Assembly: GCA_036873755.1 (NCBI GenBank)
Contig: JAVTVY010020550.1
Location: 1 to 64,000 of the forward strand
Reading direction: 5' to 3'
Length of the DNA stretch: 64,000 nucleotides
Source of the DNA: Hanleya hanleyi
Taxonomy: Eukaryota > Mollusca > Polyplacophora > Lepidopleurida > Hanleyidae
The notes beneath the pieces are model-generated. The model did no database searches, was not told the DNA's origin, and saw only the letters and a program-made list of their open reading frames with translations. Both the position numbers and the translations under genes were made by a program. This document shows, in pieces, positions 19,365 through 31,480 of the stretch; position 1 is the first letter of the stretch, and every line of letters begins with the position of its first letter.

Positions 19365-22300
19365 CATTGACCGTATATTTGGTCGTACCAAGGGCGTCGG
19401 AAGCGGTACGCCATGGCCGTACCACTTGTGCGCAAAAAAAAATGAAGAAAGAAACAAAAAACGAAGACCGATAGAAGAAAACACAAAATCAAAAACAAAC
19501 TAGAACTGCAAGCAGTTTTGATATAGCTTCCAAGTTGAATAAGACTGATCGGTCCAGAGCGCAGCCCTCTTGGAACAATTTCGATCGTGCATGGAAAGTG
19601 TTGTGTTTATCAACGAAACAAGAAATTAATTTTCTTCGTACGAATTCCGTTGTTCGCTGGTCATACGCCTACACGCTAGGTTGTTTCTGGCTACATGCTA
19701 CATTTACAGGTCCGGACCCGTCCTTGTATTTCAAACAATATAGGTCTAACGAGCTATGGTTAAAACAGGAGCTCAACAGCGCGTTTTTGGCCTGCTCTTT
19801 TCATGTTGTATCACCTCTCAGATTCTCCTTAGTCCAGTCAATATGTGAAAAAGTTTTGGCATAGAGGTACATCGTGGCCTGGGGAGCATTTCTGGATATG
19901 GAGCCACCGCGAACTTTTCCCATGTAGGTCACCGTGGCCATTTTTCAAAATGGCCACCAGAAGCCCATATTATCATCCAAAATCCTGCGCTGGTTTATCT
20001 GTTTGGCATTATTTTTGTTGGTCATTTATCAGAATATTGAGAGAAAATCCCATATAAATGACCATAAAAGTCATATGGTCACAACGGCCATCTCGGATTT
20101 CAAGATGGCCGCCATCTCGATTTCAGTCAATAATTCATTAGCCGCACAATATTCAGTTTAGCTCTATCTCTACATTTTGTGTAGTTTTATTCATATATAT
20201 ATACATCATTTTGGCTGATACACTGTTGCTTCAGGGGTATAGCACGACGAACATTTCACAATAGCTATGGTGTATTATTGGTCACCTTGGATTTCCAAGA
20301 TGGCCGCCATATGAGCCTTATTTTAGTTCATAACTATACATCTATTTCAATGATCTCCCGGGAGGAAATTATCGACCATCTCAGGTCTTGAATTGGCGAC
20401 GAACCGCGGGAAAACATTTTTTTGTTTTCAAAATCTTATTAGCCAACGAAGTTATAATCTTGATTTGGAAATAAAATTTTCTATAAACTCATCTTAGCAT
20501 ACACTACCCGATTGTACCAGATTATGCTCATAACATGGACATTTCCGATCCACACAAGCACAAAATTATAATTATGCCATAGGGGGATCCATACGTACTC
20601 CATAGTCTTCAAGATTCTTCAAGTGTATGCAAGTGCACGTTCTCAGAGATGAGCGTCTATGCCTTCAGTACTATTACTCTTTATGATAATAGATAATATT
20701 GTGAATACATAATATACACTCTCTCCTCTGGTTACAATATTACAATCTGCATATAGCATTTCATCCTGGTGGTACGGTTATACCTCCACATCATGTGAAT
20801 ATATCTTAGAATCTGAGAAATAGAAACGCACGGCCTGATAGTACTAACTGTATTACAGAAAAGACAAACTACACTCCTCATGTGACCTTCCGTCCCCTGG
20901 AATGAAAGAGACACAGGTTACATACGATGGAATGATCAAATGCTAATGTGAACTCACATCATCTGACAAAACAGAAACCAGAGGACATACAATGGAATGG
21001 TCGATGTTTCGAAGCGTATATCCGTAAAGTTTATATAACACAATAATGCAACGACGTTACGGTAGTCCGAATCCAGGAAGTTGAAAGTTACATGTTTTTC
21101 GATTTTGAATTATCGTCACTGATGAGGTCATCAAAGCCGGGGAAATATTTAATGATGCTGACAAGACAACACGATTTTCATGTGATTCAAACACAATGGA
21201 AATTTGCAAAACCCACAAGGTGCTTACACAACCCCTTGAGCTCCGGATTAGTTACAATACGAAACGTAATGCAAGTGACTTGCTTGGTATAGCATTTTAA
21301 AAGATGAATGGTAATAATAACGAAACCCTAGAAACCTTGAGCTGGCAACCCATAAGAACTTAACTAGTTTCCGTAGTAATGGTTTGCGACGTGATTGAGC
21401 TCGTCCCATAAGCACAGTATATTGTACCGAGCCCCAGTTCACAGTTTACTTCACTACTATTAAATCAATTTATACATCTAGGTATAGATGTACAGACATA
21501 GTTATAAACTATCTATACAGGAAATTACGTATACTTAATAGGCTTATAGACATTTCGCTCAAAACATATACGTCCACCCTGATGAGAAATTGCATGGGCA
21601 TAATCTGAAATATGCGAAACATGATGTTTTTTTAAGCAATGGCCTCTCGAGAGAAATTTTCAGTTGAAGAGCGTATGTTTTTATGTGGTGAACGTAGCTA
21701 ACAAAGTTGTAAGTGAAAAATATTAAACGACCAGATTGCTGCATTGATTTTGTGGCCCTATACACCATTCACCCATCCCCAAATTGAAACCACTAAGTTG
21801 AAACCACTTGTGGGGTATTTCTATAACGACATCCCCTTATTCGCATAGTAACTATAATAGGATTTATATGGACAAGAGCCTGCTGTAGTCAAATCGATAT
21901 GAGCGCCAGCTGATTCCGTCCGCTATTGTCAATGGAAACGCACCATGCGGTGTTCACAAAAAATGAAATGCGCTGGAGGTAGAGCTTATCTTAGCATTCA
22001 AGATTTTTCAATCCTATCTGGCCCCATTTAATAGCATTCTCCAGAAACTCGGGAAGATAAGAGTGGATATAATCTCTCTCTTTAGCTTTTCATTTCAGGT
22101 TTATACAGCTAGTTCGTTCGATTCAAAATGCCAGCGGTACTTTCAAAATGGCGCCCCACAAAAATGCGTACTTATTGAGGTTGAAATGACCGTAGAAGAG
22201 AGCATAAATGGAACACTAATATTTTTTCTGGATTTCCACTTTTCGAATAAGAACATCTATTACCACAATGTTTCACCGAGTTTGTCCCACGTTTTGTTTA

Positions 22301-23229
22301 ATGCATCCAGTTAGACACGCTATAAGCATATTCAGCCCAACCTCCTGTTAAAAAAAAATTTGATCCTAGTGCAAATATAAACGAGAGATCCTGAAGGATC
22401 TTGGCGCCCACCATTGTCCGATAATTGTAAGCTAATGACAAGAGGATCTTTTTGTCCATGTCACTAAGAACAAACAATTGATTTGTAATTTTGTTACAGA
22501 ATTTCGAATCTGAACGAAAAAGATCGAAAAAGGACACTGGAAAACACCAAGATATCATCTTTCTAAGTTTAAGAAGTTTCAAGATTTCTAGAAACTGTAC
22601 TTATGTCGGTTGTTATAGTACAAGAGAAAAGAGCAAAGTTAGTCTGAAAGTGAATGTCTGGAGGATCATTCGTCTTCGTTTTGTAGTATTGTTTTTGCAC
22701 GTGTCATCATTGGGAACTGGAAGCGAAGACAAATCTCTTTGACCCTTTGGCATGAGCTATGAAACATACGTAAGATTGTATAATTAGGAACGAATGCTAA
22801 TTCTGTTATGTTTACTGGGCTAGTTTGAGATATCTCTTTTAAGATACCATGCTCGAAAATAGTAAGATGGTACAATACTTAATACTGAAGGGATCCGCGC
22901 AGTAATGTTGAAACTTCGTGTCTGAATCCTGATGATCTGCCTTGGATCGAAACACGCAGTAGTCTAAAGTTGTCGAGTTGTAACGTTGTGTCACAAGAGT
23001 GACACCCCTTCATGTAGCCGACCCGTCGACAGACGAAACAGTTTACTGGACTCAGAAAAACTGATTTAAAATTTGAAGAAATACATTTTAATTCCGAATT
23101 ATTTAAATTCCTTGATATGGAAGGTGAAGGGAAGGATATTCTCTATGGTCACTATATAGAATGTCCCACCGTTTGATCCGCCGACTCGTGTGATGCAACG
23201 TCACAACTCGGGAATACCGTATTAATTTT
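19365..23229. other. Intergenic sequence, no gene seen
   Basis: No supported gene. It holds scattered short motifs of the 'aagatggccgccat' kind (20090-20310) that occur in many repeats of this genome. Short open frames lack protein character. The nearest recognisable feature downstream is the 157-bp satellite. Confidence 0.5.
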
Positions 23230-23819
23230 AAGCGTAACTTGGATTTTCCAATCGGACCAAAAAAGGTATCTTGCACAACTAGGCCCCATGTGGGACCTGT
23301 GTACCAAATTTCAGAAAGATCCATGAAGTAGTTCCTGAGAATTGAAGATAATGTTTCAAGGGGAAATTCAAGACGGCCACCTGGCTGCCATATTGGACTT
23401 TCGAATCGGACTAAAAAAAAGGTATCTTGCACAACTGGACCCATGCAGTACTTCTTCAGAAATCACGATAACAAAGTTTCATGGGAAATCCAAGATGGGC
23501 GCCTGGTGGCCATATTGGATTTTCGAATCGGACCGAAAAAAGGTATTTTGCACAACTAGACCCCAAGGGGAACCTATGTACCAAGTTTGAGAAACATCCA
23601 AGCAGTACTTCCTGAGAAATAACGATAACAAAGTTACATGGGAAGATCCAAGATGGCCGACTGGTGGCCATATTGGATTTTCGAATCGGACCAGAAAAGG
23701 TATCTCGCACAAATAGACCCCAATGGGAACCGGTGTACCAAATTTGACAAAGATCCATTCAGTAGTTCCTGAGAAATCACAATAAAAATGTTTCATGGGG
23801 AAATCCAAGTGTCACGGGT
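23230..23819. repeat. 157-bp satellite, left block
   Basis: Three to four monomers containing GGCCATATTGGATTTTCG, GGTATCTTGCACAACTAG and AGAAAGATCCATGCAGTAG. Diverged relative to the larger blocks at 24872-26470 and 35740-37600. It is cut by a solo LTR and resumes directly afterwards. Confidence 0.85.
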
Positions 23820-24871
23820 CCTACGGTAAACAAAGTCGAACAACAATGTTTAAAACATAAACAAGTTTAATACATGATACAACCAGACCAACCGAGAGTA
23901 TAAATACACCAATACATCATGCAGACAGTTCACACACCGAAGACAGTCCACAAAATTCACATATAGTCCTACAAGTTCATCGTTTTCTAGAACACCCCGA
24001 TTTACAGTGTACCGGACATCAAATATCAGTTTAGTTCGATCTCACCAAATCATGGCAGTACCGTACGCGTATACCGCCGCGTCCGACCGAATCCGTTAAC
24101 ACACCATCCACGCTGTTGAGAAACTCCAGTCCTCGAACTTGGCCCGCTCAGTTTTTGCCAAGACTGCTAAGTGCGTTGTCCTTGGATTCGTCGCTACGCC
24201 TGTATACGACACCTCATAATACCGGGTGGTCTGTAAATACAAAATGCATTTAGTACAATTTGTATATTCAATTATATAAAGCAATAATTCACGGACCACC
24301 TCTAATTATACATTCGACATAACAGTTGGTCTATAGCGGTTCAAAGATTAACAATATTGATCGGTTAAATGTACCAACACAACTTCACAAACGATACATG
24401 TACAATACTCACGGCTGGACTTCGACATCATAGCTTTCTTTCCAGTCCCCAACCGTTCTGAACCACTGGTATCAGGGCGACTGTCTATCTAACACTACAG
24501 TTCAGTTAATATAGCAAAAGATTATTTACATACAGTTAGTGCCACTACAAATCACAATAGGGCGTCGTGCACGCTCACCATGAGAGTACCTAACACGCAG
24601 GAATTGCATTTACCTGGGTGCTACACCAAATTGTACACAAACACCATCCAGTATCGTCTTACACAAAAGCTCCACACGAATATTTGTGTGAGACTTCCAA
24701 CACCCCGATGACAAGCCAACCACCAACCCGGTATAAACCAATACTGTATTTAAGATGAACACGAATACAAGTCGGACTACACTGTAAATATTTTGTTTAC
24801 ATTCTAAACACTAGGCATTACACACATCACCAAAAACACGTTATAAAAACAAATTATGGCAATTCGTGACA
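23820..24871. mobile_element. Solo LTR, 1,052 bp
   Basis: Starts TGTCACGGGTCC and ends AATTCGTGACA: TG...CA ends with a short terminal inverted repeat TGTCACG/CGTGACA. Perfect 5-bp target duplications CCAAG at 23815-23819 and 24872-24876 lie inside a satellite monomer (the phrase AAATCCAAGATGG). No internal coding sequence. This is what remains after LTR-LTR recombination of a Gypsy- or BEL-type element. Its ends differ from the other LTRs in this window. Confidence 0.88.
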
Positions 24872-26475
24872 CCAAGATCCATGCAGTACTTCCTGAGAAA
24901 TGACAATAACAAAGTTTCATGGAAAAATCCAAGATGGTCACCTAGTGGCCATATTGGATTTTCGAATCGGACCAGAAAAGGTATCTTGCACAACTAGACC
25001 CCAAGGGGAACCTGTGTACCAAATTTGAGAAAGATCCATGCAGTAGTTCCTGAGAAATCGCGATAACAAGGTTTCATGGGGAAATCCAAGATGGTTGCCT
25101 GGTGGCCATATTGGATTTTCGAATTGGACGAGAAAAGGTATCTTGCACAACTAGACCCCAAGGGGAACATGTGTACCAAATTTGAGAAAGATCCATGCAG
25201 AAGTTCCTGAGAAATCGCGATAACAAGGTTTCATGGGGAAATCCAAGATGGCCGCCTTGTGGCCATATTGCATTTTCGAATCAGACCAGAAAAGGTATCT
25301 TGCACAACTAGACCCCAAGGGGAACCTGTGTACTAAATTTGAGAAATATCCATGCAGTAGTTCCTGAGAAATCACGATAACAAAGTTGCATGGGGAGATC
25401 CAAAGCCGACTGGTGGCCATATTGAATTTCTGAATCGGATCAGAAAAGATATCTTGCACAACTAGACCACTAAGGGAACCTGTGTACCAAATTTGACAAA
25501 AATCCATGCAGTAGTTCCTCAAAAATCGCAATAACAAGGTTTCATGGGGAAATCCGAGATGGCTGCGTGGTGGCCATATTGGATTTTGGAATCCGACCAG
25601 AAAAGGTATATTGCACAACTGGACCACAAGGGGAACCTGTGTACCAAATTTGACAAAGATCCATGCAGTAGTTCCTGAGAAACCACGATAAAGTTTCATG
25701 GGGAAATCTAATATGGCCGCCTGGTGGCCATATTGGATTTTCGATTCGGACCGAAAAAGGTGTCTTGCACAACTAGACCCTAAGGATAACCTGTGTACCA
25801 AATTTGAGAAAGATCCATGCAGTACTTCCTGAGAAATGACAATAACAAAGTTTCATGGAAAAATCCAAGATGGCTGCCTGGTGGCCATATTGGATTTTCG
25901 AATCGAACAAGAAAAGGCATCTTGCACAACTAGACCCCAAGGGGAACCTGTATACCAAATTTGAGAAAAATCCATGCAGTAGTTCCTGAGAAATCGCGAT
26001 AACAAGGTTTCATGGGGAAATCCAAGATGGCTGCCTTGTGGCCATATTGGATTTTGGAATCGGACCAGAAAAGGTGCCTTGCACAACTAGACCCTAAGGG
26101 AAACCTGTTTACCAAATTTGAGAAAGATCCATGCAGTACTTCCTGAGAAATGACAATAACAAAGTTTCATGGAAAAATCCAAGATGGTCACCTGGTGGCC
26201 ATATTGGATTTTCGAATCGGACCAGAAAAGGTATCTTCCACAACTAGACCCAAAGGGGAACCTGTGTACCGAATTTGGGAAAGATCCATGCAGTAGTTCC
26301 TGAGAAATCGCGGTAACAAGATTTCATGGGGAAATCCAAGATGGCTGCCTGGTGGCCATATTGGATTTTCGAATCGGGCCGGGAAAGGTATCTTGCACAA
26401 CTAGACCCCAAGGGGAACCTGTGTACCAAATTTGAGAAAGATCCACGTAGTAGTTCCTGAGAAATAGCGATAACA
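24872..26475. repeat. 157-bp satellite, main block of unit 1
   Basis: About ten monomers in tandem. Example period: AAATTTGAGAAAGATCC at 25021 and 25178 (157 bp). Variants keep their order in the second block at 35740-37600, showing that the blocks are duplicates. Many overlapping open frames (repeated phrases such as 'SQIWYTGSPWGLVVQDTF') are read from the minus strand of this repeat and are not genes. Confidence 0.9.
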
Positions 26476-26482
26476 AGAATTG

Positions 26483-26626
26483 TTTACGGACGGACGGCGG
26501 ACGGACGGACGACGGACGACGGACGGACGGACGACGGACGACGGACGGACGGACGACGGACGACGGACCACGGACGAAAAGAGATTTGAACAGCCCACCA
26601 TCTGGTGATGGTGGGCTAAAAAGCCT
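26483..26626. repeat. GGAC microsatellite and GCCCACCATC hairpin ending the satellite
   Basis: About 90 bp of ACGGACGG/ACGGACGAC repeats are followed by a perfect hairpin AGCCCACCATCTGGTGATGGTGGGCT (26594-26619). An identical arrangement lies at 37612-37700. Hairpin after microsatellite after minisatellite is the same layout as at 52549-53255 in inverse orientation. Confidence 0.8.
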
Positions 26627-26727
26627 TTTTCGATAATGTATTTCTTTCAACGTAATTCTTCGTTTTGATTACATGAAAGCGTACTTTACTAATTTACATG
26701 ACCTCATGTAATAAAGCTCTATCATAT
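26627..26727. other. Host sequence flanking Gypsy copy 1
   Basis: About 100 bp of ordinary sequence between hairpin and LTR, ending ATCATAT. It is repeated at 37700-37809 before Gypsy copy 2. Confidence 0.6.
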
Positions 26728-27400
26728 TGTTACGGTCAACCGGGAATTCCTAAGACAACTTTCGTTGCAGAAATACCCAGCTGATCGGTCAGGATGGCTG
26801 ATTATTATGTCATAAAAATCGCCAATAGTCAGTTCTGACACCACCGGTTTCTAACCGGAATTCCACATTGTACTGAATACTCTAATGTTGAATAACTGGA
26901 TAAATGCAGTAATAAGTTGAATAACTTTTATTCGTAAAATAAACTCTGTATTGGTTACATCAATAAATTCACTGCGATATCATTAAATTCATCGTACATG
27001 AATATCCAATAAACGTAAGCTCCCCTGATGTTCCGTGTTCTGTTGTTATTCCGTTCAGATTCTGTGCTACTCCGTTTTCATGTCCTGAGTAGGCCTATGT
27101 TTCTGGGTCCTGTCAGAAGTGGATGAACTTCTGGTCCTGTGTAATTTGTACTCTAATGGGAGATCGTTAGTTACGTTGGTATTCCATAAAATTTCACCCC
27201 GTCCTTTATATCTGGTTACTGCCCGACTTGTAAGTTGTCTGTGTGATCTGTGTGTGTCCGTAATTCACGTCCGTAATTCCTGTTTGACACCCTGGATTTT
27301 CTATTATGTTGATTTCAGGTAAGTATTGATACCATGGATATCACTGTATGCCGATATGCTGGATCCGTGTATTCGGCTACCCGTGTTACTGACAAGCTTA

Positions 27401-27800
27401 GGGTAGGAATACACCAGAGCCGTCATAGCAATGCGATTCGCATATGCGTTGTCGCAACAAATTGAACAAGTTGCAAAAAGAAGTGGTGAACACACTATTC
27501 GCATTGCGTTGAGTATCGGTTGCGTTATAGCTTTGCGTTGCCGTTGGAATTGGGAATTTTCCATTTTTTGACGAGCTGCACAGGCCTACGCATTGCCTTT
27601 GGAAGGTCAAGGACATTTTTATGCACACTTTGCGCCTACTTGGTGCTGAATTACCATACGTTATGTTATTTAAATTAGGTATAGGCATATACGCAGCCTC
27701 CATCGCAGCCAAAAGACGCATATGGTGAATGCACGGACAAATGCGTTGTCGCGAGCGTTGCCGCCTGCGCCAACGCAACGGCTCTGGTGTATTCCTACCC
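27401..27800. mobile_element. Harbinger-like MITE, 400 bp, TTA target duplication
   Basis: Perfect terminal inverted repeats GGGTAGGAATACACCAGAGC (22 bp in all). TTA is duplicated at 27398-27400 and 27801-27803. The empty site is visible in the other LTRs (GACAAGCTTACTCCG at about 38460 and 48335). Interior holds GC-containing repeats of GCAATGCG / ATGCGTTGTCGC. The 3-bp TTA target suits PIF/Harbinger. No transposase is encoded. Confidence 0.9.
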
Positions 27801-28416
27801 TTACTCCGTGATTTATCCAGGGGTGCGTTTAATATGAATGAATGTGTTTTAGTGTTGCAGTGCTGACACTCTGACTTGGTCTGTCAATGAGTGAAAACTC
27901 TCTTACTATCCACATTCATTAAATGTAAGCTTGTGATTGTCCCTGTTATACTCGTGCCTGCATTAATCCTATAATCTGTCATGTGCTGTTGATCATATGA
28001 TCTGTCGTATGTGTGGCACTGTGATCCTGGGCTGGATATTAACAATGTATCAATATGACTGAACAATGACGTCTATATGGATTTCAGAGTTCGGTAATAT
28101 ATTTTAGCCTATCGACTAGTAAATATACACCTCTGCAATGTTTTCCATTTATCCAGTAAATTTTGTCGGGGTCCAGAAATTTATCTCGGGGTTCCAGATA
28201 TTTTCCTAGGATAGATTTCCTGGGTATATGAGATCAGCAGGTTTTTCCTGTTTGGTTACAATAGTATGGATTACAAAGCTCCGTGATACATTTTAGCCTA
28301 TCGACTAGTAAATGTACACCTTTGCACAGTTTTCCATTTATCCAGTGAATTTTCTCGGGGTCCAGAAATTTATCTCGGGGTTCCAGATATTTTTCTCTGG
28401 GTACATTTCCTGGGTA

Positions 28417-28772
28417 CACTCTCAGAAATATTCAGGGAATAATCCTGAATAGATCAGGCTGCACATCCACAACTCAATTTCAGGGATTTTACCTGAAATT
28501 CAGGAATAATTTCCTGAAATTCAGGTATATCATCCATGAATGAAAGCTAAATTACCTGAATTTTAGGAGATTTTACGTACCTGAATAGGGTCGGGAACAT
28601 ACTAATCAGGGTGGTAAATTTGCCTGAATTTCAGGGAAAATCCACTCATTCACTGATCATTTTCCTGAAATTCAGGAAAGTATCCCTGGATTTCAGGTAA
28701 AATCCCTGAAATTGAGTTGTGGATGTACAGCCTGATCTATTCAGGATTATTCCCTGAATATTTCTGAGAGTG
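28417..28772. mobile_element. Foldback MITE, 356 bp, TA target duplication
   Basis: Near-perfect inverted repeat over both arms: CACTCTCAGAAATATTCAGG at the left, its complement at the right, continuing inward for over 80 bp. TA is duplicated at 28415-28416 and 28773-28774. The empty site CCTGGGTATATGAGATC is present in the homologous LTR at 48948. TA duplication and long palindromic arms suit a Tc1/mariner-type MITE. A degenerate relative is at 17430-17785. Confidence 0.92.
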
Positions 28773-29662
28773 TATATGAGATCAGCAGATTTGTCCTGTT
28801 TGGTTACAATAATATGGATTACAAAGCTCCGGGATACATTTTAGCCTATCGACTAGTAAATGTACACCTTTGCAAAGTTTTCCATTCATCCAGTAAATTT
28901 TCTCGGGGTCCAGAAATTTATCTCTGGGGTTCCAGATATTTTTCTATGGGCTGTGCATGGGTATAGACACTGACGGACTGTCAGTTACTCCAGATACTCC
29001 TTGCTGTACTTGTCCCTTGTCCCTTGTATTTTTATATCGTTGGCTGTGCTCACAGGACAATTCAACTGTGCAGCTGACTCGGTTGGTACCAAGTGAAGAT
29101 TCTCCGTGTGACGACGTAATTTATACTTTCCCGCTCGTGCAGCATTAGCGCCCCCTATCGGAGTACAGGGCACTTCCATATCCTGGAAACCTCAGAAGAG
29201 CTTACCATCGTTACTCATTAAACTGGAACTAATTGTTCGCAATCTTAGCTGAATAGGGATCTCAATTATCAAAGCTAATTATTTCAATCAATTATAATTA
29301 ATGATTATCCACGAAAAGTACTCTAAAATGAACTGAAAGTTAGTTCAGGAGTAGAGCCTCGATCTCGATCTTTTCATCAACATGGCGATCATCGAAGAAA
29401 TCTTTCGTCAGAAATTGTGCATAAATGTTAATTTAATAAACATCAATGAAAACCATGTTACGACAACAGCTGAGCGAGCGACTAGAATGATCAATTAACC
29501 ATTACAGTAAGTGCCAACGTGGGTAGAGACGTATTCATCCTTAGAACACGCAAAATTGGTTGCTATCAGAACTCTGTCAAATTACAACAACAACAACTAG
29601 AACGACTTGATTATCAACTGGAACAAACATTTAAAGAATGCTAACAGGAAAAATATATTACT

Positions 29663-31140
29663 GACTGACGTACCCTCATATGGCTTCAACTTATTGTGGT
29701 GTACGACTCTCTTTTTACCTTCTTCATCCATCTGGATGATGTAATCCAAGTCATTTAATTTCTTGATTACTACGTGTGGTCCGCTGTATGGGAGTGTTAG
29801 TTTTGCACTGATACCCTTCCTCTCGTTTCTCGTGATAGTACCACACTTAATCCCCGGTTTGTAGGTGTGTGCTAATGTTTTCCCATCGTAAGTTTTCTTT
29901 TGTCGCTTGGCTGCGATTTTGAGACGCTGGCGGGTGATATCATGAGCATGTTGTAACTTGTCACGAAGTCCATCAACGTATTCCCCATATGTGGTCAAGT
30001 TTTCTTGGTCATCTGGACCAACGGTACCAAATATTACCTCAGCTGGGTGTCGTACTTCTCGACCAATCATCAGCAAATTTGGAGTTAAGCCTGTGCCATC
30101 ATGAGGGATAGCTCTGTACGCTGTAGCCAAACATCCCAAGTAAAGGTCCCAGCTTTCTTGATCATCCTTGATGTAAGACCGGATCATTCGTACTAGTGTG
30201 CGATTAAAGCGTTCCACCTTCCCATTACACTGGGGATGTCTAGGCGTCGTTCGAGTTTTCCGAATCTCAAGTAGTTTACACAGTTCGGTAAATATGTCGC
30301 TTGTATAGTTCGATCCCTGATCACTGTGCAAGTCTAAAGGACAGCCATACCTACTAATGACTTCATTCAGGATGACTTGAGCACACGTCTCTGCTGTTTG
30401 ATCCGGGATTGGAAACATCTCCACCCAATTAGTAAAATGGTCTGTTACAATCATGATGTATTTATTCCCTCGTTCGGTTTCTGGAAAAGGCCCTAAATAT
30501 CTGTCGATAGCCTGTCCAGAGGGGCTCCGACTCTCATATCTCCAAGAGGTGCTCTGGGTGACTTCGTCGGGGCTTTGTTGGCTCCGCAAGTATCACAACG
30601 ACGAACCCAGTTTTCTACATCCTCTCTAAGCTTCCACCAGTAAAATCTCTGTAGTGCCTTCTCACTAGTCTTTTTACGACCTAAGTGACCCACAAGGATG
30701 GACCCGAGCATCTGACTGAGAACAAGGTCTATCATACATCTGGGAACCAGGAATTGCCTGTGACTGCCAGTAGCATTCTTGCGAAGAAATTTCCGGAAAA
30801 GTACTCCATCCATTACAGTGAGGTTGTCCCACGAATTCCAGTAATGTCTTGAGGCTGGACTCGATGCACATACGTCTGGTCCAGAGGGTCGTTGACCATC
30901 CTCAAATGACTTGAACACTGGTCCTATATCTGGGTCCTCTAGTTGCTTTTTCCTCAGTGTTGATATAGCATAACCCTGCATCCAGGGTGTCTCAGAAACT
31001 TTGCGATTTACCACAGAAAGATCCAATCCTTTGTTCTGCGCGTTGAGGTAAGTTTCTGTAACATCGATATTACCAGCACATGGTTCAATGGTGTTCTCCT
31101 CGATCACTCCGACCTCTAGGTTCCGACATGACTGGCATTT
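29663..31140 (-). pseudogene. Gypsy copy 1 integrase
   Basis: Two overlapping frames (about 31107-30493 and 30589-29663) carry the integrase. The DDE core is readable: DHFTNWVE, LHSDQGSNYTS and HPQCNGKVERFNRTL. One base is lost near 30482-30505 relative to copy 2, shifting the frame within 'LSTDILGPF'. The N-terminal HHCC zinc finger has lost its first histidine (leucine codon at 30706-30708; copy 2 keeps histidine). The C-terminus runs into LTR sequence because of the 485-bp deletion. Confidence 0.88.
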
Positions 31141-31149
31141 GCCACTAGT

Positions 31150-31480
31150 ATGTGCCCAGTCTCAAGGTCTTTCAGGGTGATCATACCAAGGAACAACAGC
31201 ACAAACCAACGGGCTGCCGCAAACTCCTATTCCTCAGCCTTCGTAAAAAGTTGTCAGTTCTGGTATTCGCAGACAATTTATTGGGTGAGTTAACCCTCCG
31301 TAGCTCATCCTCGGCTTTGGGGCTCTCTACCAAATTACTCTGCATTTCCACGCCTCTTTTCTGACACTTCGTACAAGGACCACATTTCAAAGTCCCATCT
31401 TGAAATGTATCGTCATCAACAGGATTGGGATATCGAGACATAGCATCTGCATTCTGATGCCGCTCGCATATGAAATGACA
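31150..31480 (-). pseudogene. Gypsy copy 1 RNase H-integrase connection
   Basis: Encodes the phrase NADAMSRYPNPVDDD, which normally follows the RNase H and connection domain, then a cysteine pair CGPCTKCQKRG and a linker. It is joined directly to VISYAS of the RNase H start, so about 80 residues of RNase H are absent. The same loss is present in copy 2. Confidence 0.75.

Larger units (their letters stand above)
26728..29662 (-). repeat. Long terminal repeat, left, Gypsy copy 1
   Basis: Begins TGTTACGGTCAACCGGG and matches 37810-40198. It contains two nested MITEs (27401-27800 and 28417-28772). It has three copies of an approximately 190-bp internal repeat starting ATTTTAGCCTATCGACTAG (28101, 28290, 28848). 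The last ~100 bp of the LTR are missing because of the deletion at 29662. In its first ~400 bp it shares variants with the left LTR of copy 2, and afterwards with the right LTR of copy 2. Confidence 0.88.

Noticed and set aside
24938..26115. Many overlapping minus-strand frames with repeated phrases in the satellite
   Set aside because: They arise because 157-bp monomers lack stops in some frames (157 is not a multiple of three, so the frame rotates). There are no domains, starts or codon signals.
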